Assembly: GCF_022414595.1 (NCBI RefSeq)
Contig: NZ_JADWYO010000057.1
Location: forward strand, 1 to 38,213
From: Streptomyces sp. MUM 203J
Lineage (GTDB): Bacteria; Actinomycetota; Actinomycetes; Streptomycetales; Streptomycetaceae
Reading direction: 5' to 3'
DNA: 38,213 nt
Positions 37,424 to 38,213 of this stretch are shown one piece after another (within the stretch, counting starts at the first letter, position 1; the number at the start of each line of letters is the position of its first letter). Below the pieces are notes generated by a model. The model worked only from the letters and a program-made list of their open reading frames with translations, did not search any database and was not told the DNA's origin. A program made the position numbers and the translations under genes.

Positions 37424-38213
37424 GTGGGTGGGATCACGCTGACGAAGGCGGGCCGGGTGGCGGGCGCCCCTCACGGCGGCGATCCGGGATCCGGGGAACC
37501 AGGCGCCTCGGCTCCCGCGTCCGGCGGCGGTGCGCCCCGGGCCCGGTCCGGGCGGCTCCGTACCGCCCTCGTGCTCACCGGGCTCGCCCTCGCGCTGCTC
37601 CTCGCCGCGCTCCAGCAGCTCGGTCTCACCACCGCGCTTCCGGCCGTCGCCGCGGAACTGCCCGGGCGCTCCGGGCACGTCCCTGCCTCCTGGGCCGTCA
37701 CCGCGTATCTGCTCACCGCCACCGCGTCCCTGCCGCTGCACGGCAAACTCGGTGACCTGTACGGCCGCAAGGGCATGATCCTGCTCGCACTGGTCGTGTT
37801 CGCGGCGGGGACGGCCCTGTCCGGCTGGGCCCGCACGCTGGACGAACTCGTCGCCTTCCGCGCCGTCCAAGGCCTGGGCGCGGGAGGCATCCTGACGGGG
37901 GCGCAGACCGTCGCCGCCGGCCTCGGCTCCCTGCGCCGCCGCGCCCGCCCGCTCGGCCTGACGGCCGCGGTCTACGCCACGGGGTCCGTCGCGGGCCCCC
38001 TCGTGGGCGCCCACCTCGCCGCGCTCACCAGCTGGCGCTGGACCTTCCACCTGACGGTCCCGCTCTCCCTCCTGGCCCTGATCCTCCTGGCGACGGCCCT
38101 GAAGCCGGGCCCGGCCATGACGCGCGGCCCGGGAACGGGCGCGCCGGCGGCGACGGGCGGCCCGCGTGCCGCCGCGCCGCAGCCCGGCACCCCCGGGCCG
38201 GGTACCGCCGTCC
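37424..38213 (+). CDS. MFS exporter, DHA2 (EmrB/QacA) type, 5' part
   Basis: The frame is open from GTG 37424 to the window edge (263 codons), so the 3' part is missing. After a cytosolic Gly/Ala/Pro-rich arm of about 46 residues, the first helix LVLTGLALALLLAALQQL is followed by the DHA2 signature TTALPAVAAELP, then SWAVTAYLLTATASLPLHGK, LGDLYGRKGMILL (motif A) and FRAVQGLGAGGIL. About six membrane segments are visible, and a low-complexity Gly/Ala/Pro loop begins near 38110. DHA2 proteins have 14 helices and export drugs or metabolites. GGGGAG (37412-37417) lies six bases before the start. Confidence 0.88.
   Translation, partial: MGGITLTKAGRVAGAPHGGDPGSGEPGASAPASGGGAPRARSGRLRTALVLTGLALALLLAALQQLGLTTALPAVAAELPGRSGHVPASWAVTAYLLTATASLPLHGKLGDLYGRKGMILLALVVFAAGTALSGWARTLDELVAFRAVQGLGAGGILTGAQTVAAGLGSLRRRARPLGLTAAVYATGSVAGPLVGAHLAALTSWRWTFHLTVPLSLLALILLATALKPGPAMTRGPGTGAPAATGGPRAAAPQPGTPGPGTAV

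Overview
This window is chromosomal DNA from a Streptomyces-type actinomycete. GC content is very high with strong third-position GC bias. Start codons include many GTGs, genes are densely packed with ATGA-type overlaps, and several genes have a -10-like TANNNT hexamer 6-7 bases before the start codon (leaderless mRNAs). The protein set is also typical: an F420-dependent luciferase-like enzyme, MeaA/Ccr, an Ada-AlkA fusion and a Tap-type peptidase. No rRNA, tRNA, CRISPR array, transposase or prophage gene was seen.

Layout. 1-471 is the end of an unrecognised alpha-helical protein. 552-5266 is a hydantoin/reductive-pyrimidine degradation operon: N-carbamoyl amidohydrolase, class III aminotransferase, dihydropyrimidinase and F420-type oxidoreductase. 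Its promoter has an inverted repeat starting at the predicted transcription start. It is followed by an amidase (5364-6797), an inositol-phosphatase-family enzyme (6866-7699), an FAD oxidoreductase (8077-9504) and a macro-domain protein (9567-10088). 10085-13690 (minus) is a tetR-lutA-lutB-lutC operon for lactate oxidation. It is divergent from an FMN reductase (13827-14390), and two GGACC-N2-GGTCC palindromes lie between them. 14590-16593 is an alkylation-repair pair (Ada-AlkA fusion and Ogt), convergent with a sirtuin (16614-17339). 17405-17882 is a broken 5' fragment of a UvrD/PcrA-like helicase gene, then a Nudix hydrolase, a BCCT transporter, glycerate kinase and the psd-pssA phosphatidylethanolamine pair.

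23469-29562 (minus) is the metabolic centrepiece: ccr-meaA-mcl-mch-mcd, an ethylmalonyl-CoA pathway operon converting crotonyl-CoA and CO2 to glyoxylate and propionyl-CoA. A TetR regulator (30012-30836) and a tandem-domain 3-hydroxyacyl-CoA dehydrogenase (31021-32805), which would supply the C4 precursor, lie just upstream. The ccr promoter has a perfect 15-bp palindrome inside its 17-bp spacer and a second half-conserved copy 22 bp away. Acetate assimilation by this route also yields extender units for polyketides. Glycerate kinase nearby fits glyoxylate disposal.

The right end (33156-38213) has a HEAT-repeat protein, a stand-alone nucleotidyltransferase, a secreted tripeptidyl-aminopeptidase-type hydrolase, an SRPBCC-fold protein and the start of a DHA2-type MFS exporter cut by the window edge.

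I found no wholly unfamiliar gene system. The most interesting material is regulatory (the ccr operators, the tetR/FMN-reductase operators, the repeat in the hydantoinase promoter), the short and motif-altered Mch, the cofactor-asymmetric tandem dehydrogenase, and the stranded helicase fragment.
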